From Bacteroidaceae bacterium (GTDB lineage Bacteria > Bacteroidota > Bacteroidia > Bacteroidales > Bacteroidaceae), in NCBI GenBank assembly GCA_017558165.1, contig JAFYWE010000078.1, positions 1 through 5,508 of the forward strand: a DNA stretch of 5,508 nucleotides. The letters run 5' to 3'. Under the pieces are notes generated by a model. It was not told where the DNA came from, made no database searches, and saw only the letters and a list, made by a program, of their open reading frames with translations. Shown one piece after another: positions 4,680 to 5,508 of the stretch. The number at the start of each line of letters is the position of its first letter. The stretch's first letter is position 1. A program made the translations under genes and the position numbers.

Positions 4680-5508
4680 GAGCACCATGCTCGTTGCCAC
4701 GGCACTCGCCGCAATGGCGCAGATGAGCCCCGAGAGCTACAAGGTCGCACACAGCGACAGCTGCTGGTACTTCACGCTCGACTATGACACCCCCAAGATG
4801 CCGAAGGACGAAGGACTGCTCGTCGTCACCCACATCTGCACCCCCGATACCTGCATAAGCTCTGCCGCAAGACACCTTCAAGGCAAGCGCTATGCCAAGA
4901 GGTATGTGAAACGGTACGGCACACACCCCGAACTGCACAAACAGGGCAGTCACCGCTGTACCCTGACAATGCCTGAGAGATGCATCAACGACACGGTATA
5001 CGCAGTGACCTATTGCGAGTATGACAACGGCGAGATGACCGAGTTCCTTTGCGACACGGTAGCAATATGCATGCCGCAATGCCCACCATTGAGTTGTCAC
5101 AGGGTCGCGCCTATGGCAAGCTATGCCGACCACCTCTCGACCGAGCACCCGCACGTGCGAAGCATAAGACACTACACCCCGCTCACGGCAGAGAACGGCG
5201 GTGACATGAGCATCACGCCAAGCGTGGTACGCTATACCACCAACAGCAGCAAGCTGGACCCTGAGTACCTGCAGAACGCGCAGAGCATTGACGAGCTGAT
5301 GGGAATAATTGACGAGGTACTTGCCGACAGCACCACAACCCTTGAGGCCATACAGATTGTAGGCTACACATCGCCCGATACAAGGAACCGCGCAAGGCTT
5401 GGCGAGGAGCGTGCCGTCGCTATGCGCGACCACATACGCAGGCACCATCAGTTGCCCGACTCAATATTCGAGACCGTTAACGGTGGCACAAACTGGAGAC
5501 TTGTCTAC
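4660..5508 (+). CDS. secreted Cys-rich OmpA-like outer-membrane/periplasmic protein (3' partial)
   Basis: The frame is open from ATG 4660 to the window edge (283 codons, no stop). Residues 1-20 (MKRIFLLSTMLVATALAAMA) form a signal peptide with cleavage likely before Q21. There is no lipobox cysteine, so it is not a lipoprotein. Residues about 28-150 resemble the N-terminal beta-rich part of Bacteroidales OmpA-like proteins (DUF3868 type, from memory). They contain ten cysteines (35, 60, 65, 100, 108, 119, 131, 137, 141, 146). Residues about 185-283 match the OmpA-like region: VVRYTTNSSKLDPEY, then IQIVGYTSPD (231-240), RLGEERAVAMRDHI (246-259) and NGGTNW (274-279). This parallels the family's GYASPEG, LAxxRAxAL and GEDW motifs. 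R251 is the usual peptidoglycan-contact Arg, while the partner Asp of GHTD is S238. The role may be in the envelope or surface-structure assembly. It is separated by 68 nt from the operon. Confidence 0.75.
   Translation, partial: MKRIFLLSTMLVATALAAMAQMSPESYKVAHSDSCWYFTLDYDTPKMPKDEGLLVVTHICTPDTCISSAARHLQGKRYAKRYVKRYGTHPELHKQGSHRCTLTMPERCINDTVYAVTYCEYDNGEMTEFLCDTVAICMPQCPPLSCHRVAPMASYADHLSTEHPHVRSIRHYTPLTAENGGDMSITPSVVRYTTNSSKLDPEYLQNAQSIDELMGIIDEVLADSTTTLEAIQIVGYTSPDTRNRARLGEERAVAMRDHIRRHHQLPDSIFETVNGGTNWRLVY

Noticed and set aside
4645..5448. 267-codon open frame on the - strand opposite the OmpA-like gene
   Set aside because: The + strand frame has a signal peptide, family motifs and a good start. 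The - strand protein shows no recognisable motif and is best explained as a mirror frame of biased codon use.

Overview
The window most likely comes from a member of the Bacteroidales (Bacteroides, Prevotella or Muribaculaceae type). This rests on the Bacteroidetes-style PdxA with a C-terminal tail, an OmpA-like protein carrying the GY(A/T)SP-type motif typical of that order, A-rich rather than Shine-Dalgarno leaders, and moderately GC-rich genes set against very AT-rich intergenic DNA. The genus cannot be fixed from the sequence. All six genes lie on the + strand.

Layout. Positions 1-317 are non-coding and AT-rich. They hold several short dyads, one possible terminator, and a compact REP-like double hairpin at 203-244. 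Positions 318-4591 form a tightly packed five-gene operon: pdxA (318-1415), a GxGxR-type nucleotidyltransferase (1419-2117), an ATP-grasp enzyme (2114-2938), a membrane CDP-alcohol phosphatidyltransferase-family protein (2935-3888) and a HAD-family phosphatase (3875-4591). The junctions are a 3-nt gap, two 4-nt ATGA overlaps and a 14-nt overlap, so the genes are probably translationally coupled. After a 68-nt gap, a secreted Cys-rich OmpA-like protein starts at 4660 and runs off the right edge. A near-perfect 18-bp inverted repeat (4621-4638 / 4653-4670) covers its start codon.

How the genes may work together. PdxA is a recognisable vitamin B6 biosynthesis enzyme with its metal-binding histidines intact. 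The next four genes look like a pathway for an activated phospho-alcohol: an ATP-dependent enzyme (kinase or ligase), a nucleotidyltransferase that could make a CDP-activated head group, a membrane CDP-alcohol phosphotransferase, and a phosphatase. This resembles in outline the CDP-inositol/di-inositol-phosphate and Kennedy-type logics, but no substrate can be read from the sequence. I regard this cassette as the best candidate for an undescribed system. The CDP-alcohol enzyme also has an unusual spacing in its catalytic motif (D-x4-D instead of D-x3-D) and a soluble insert of about 100 residues.
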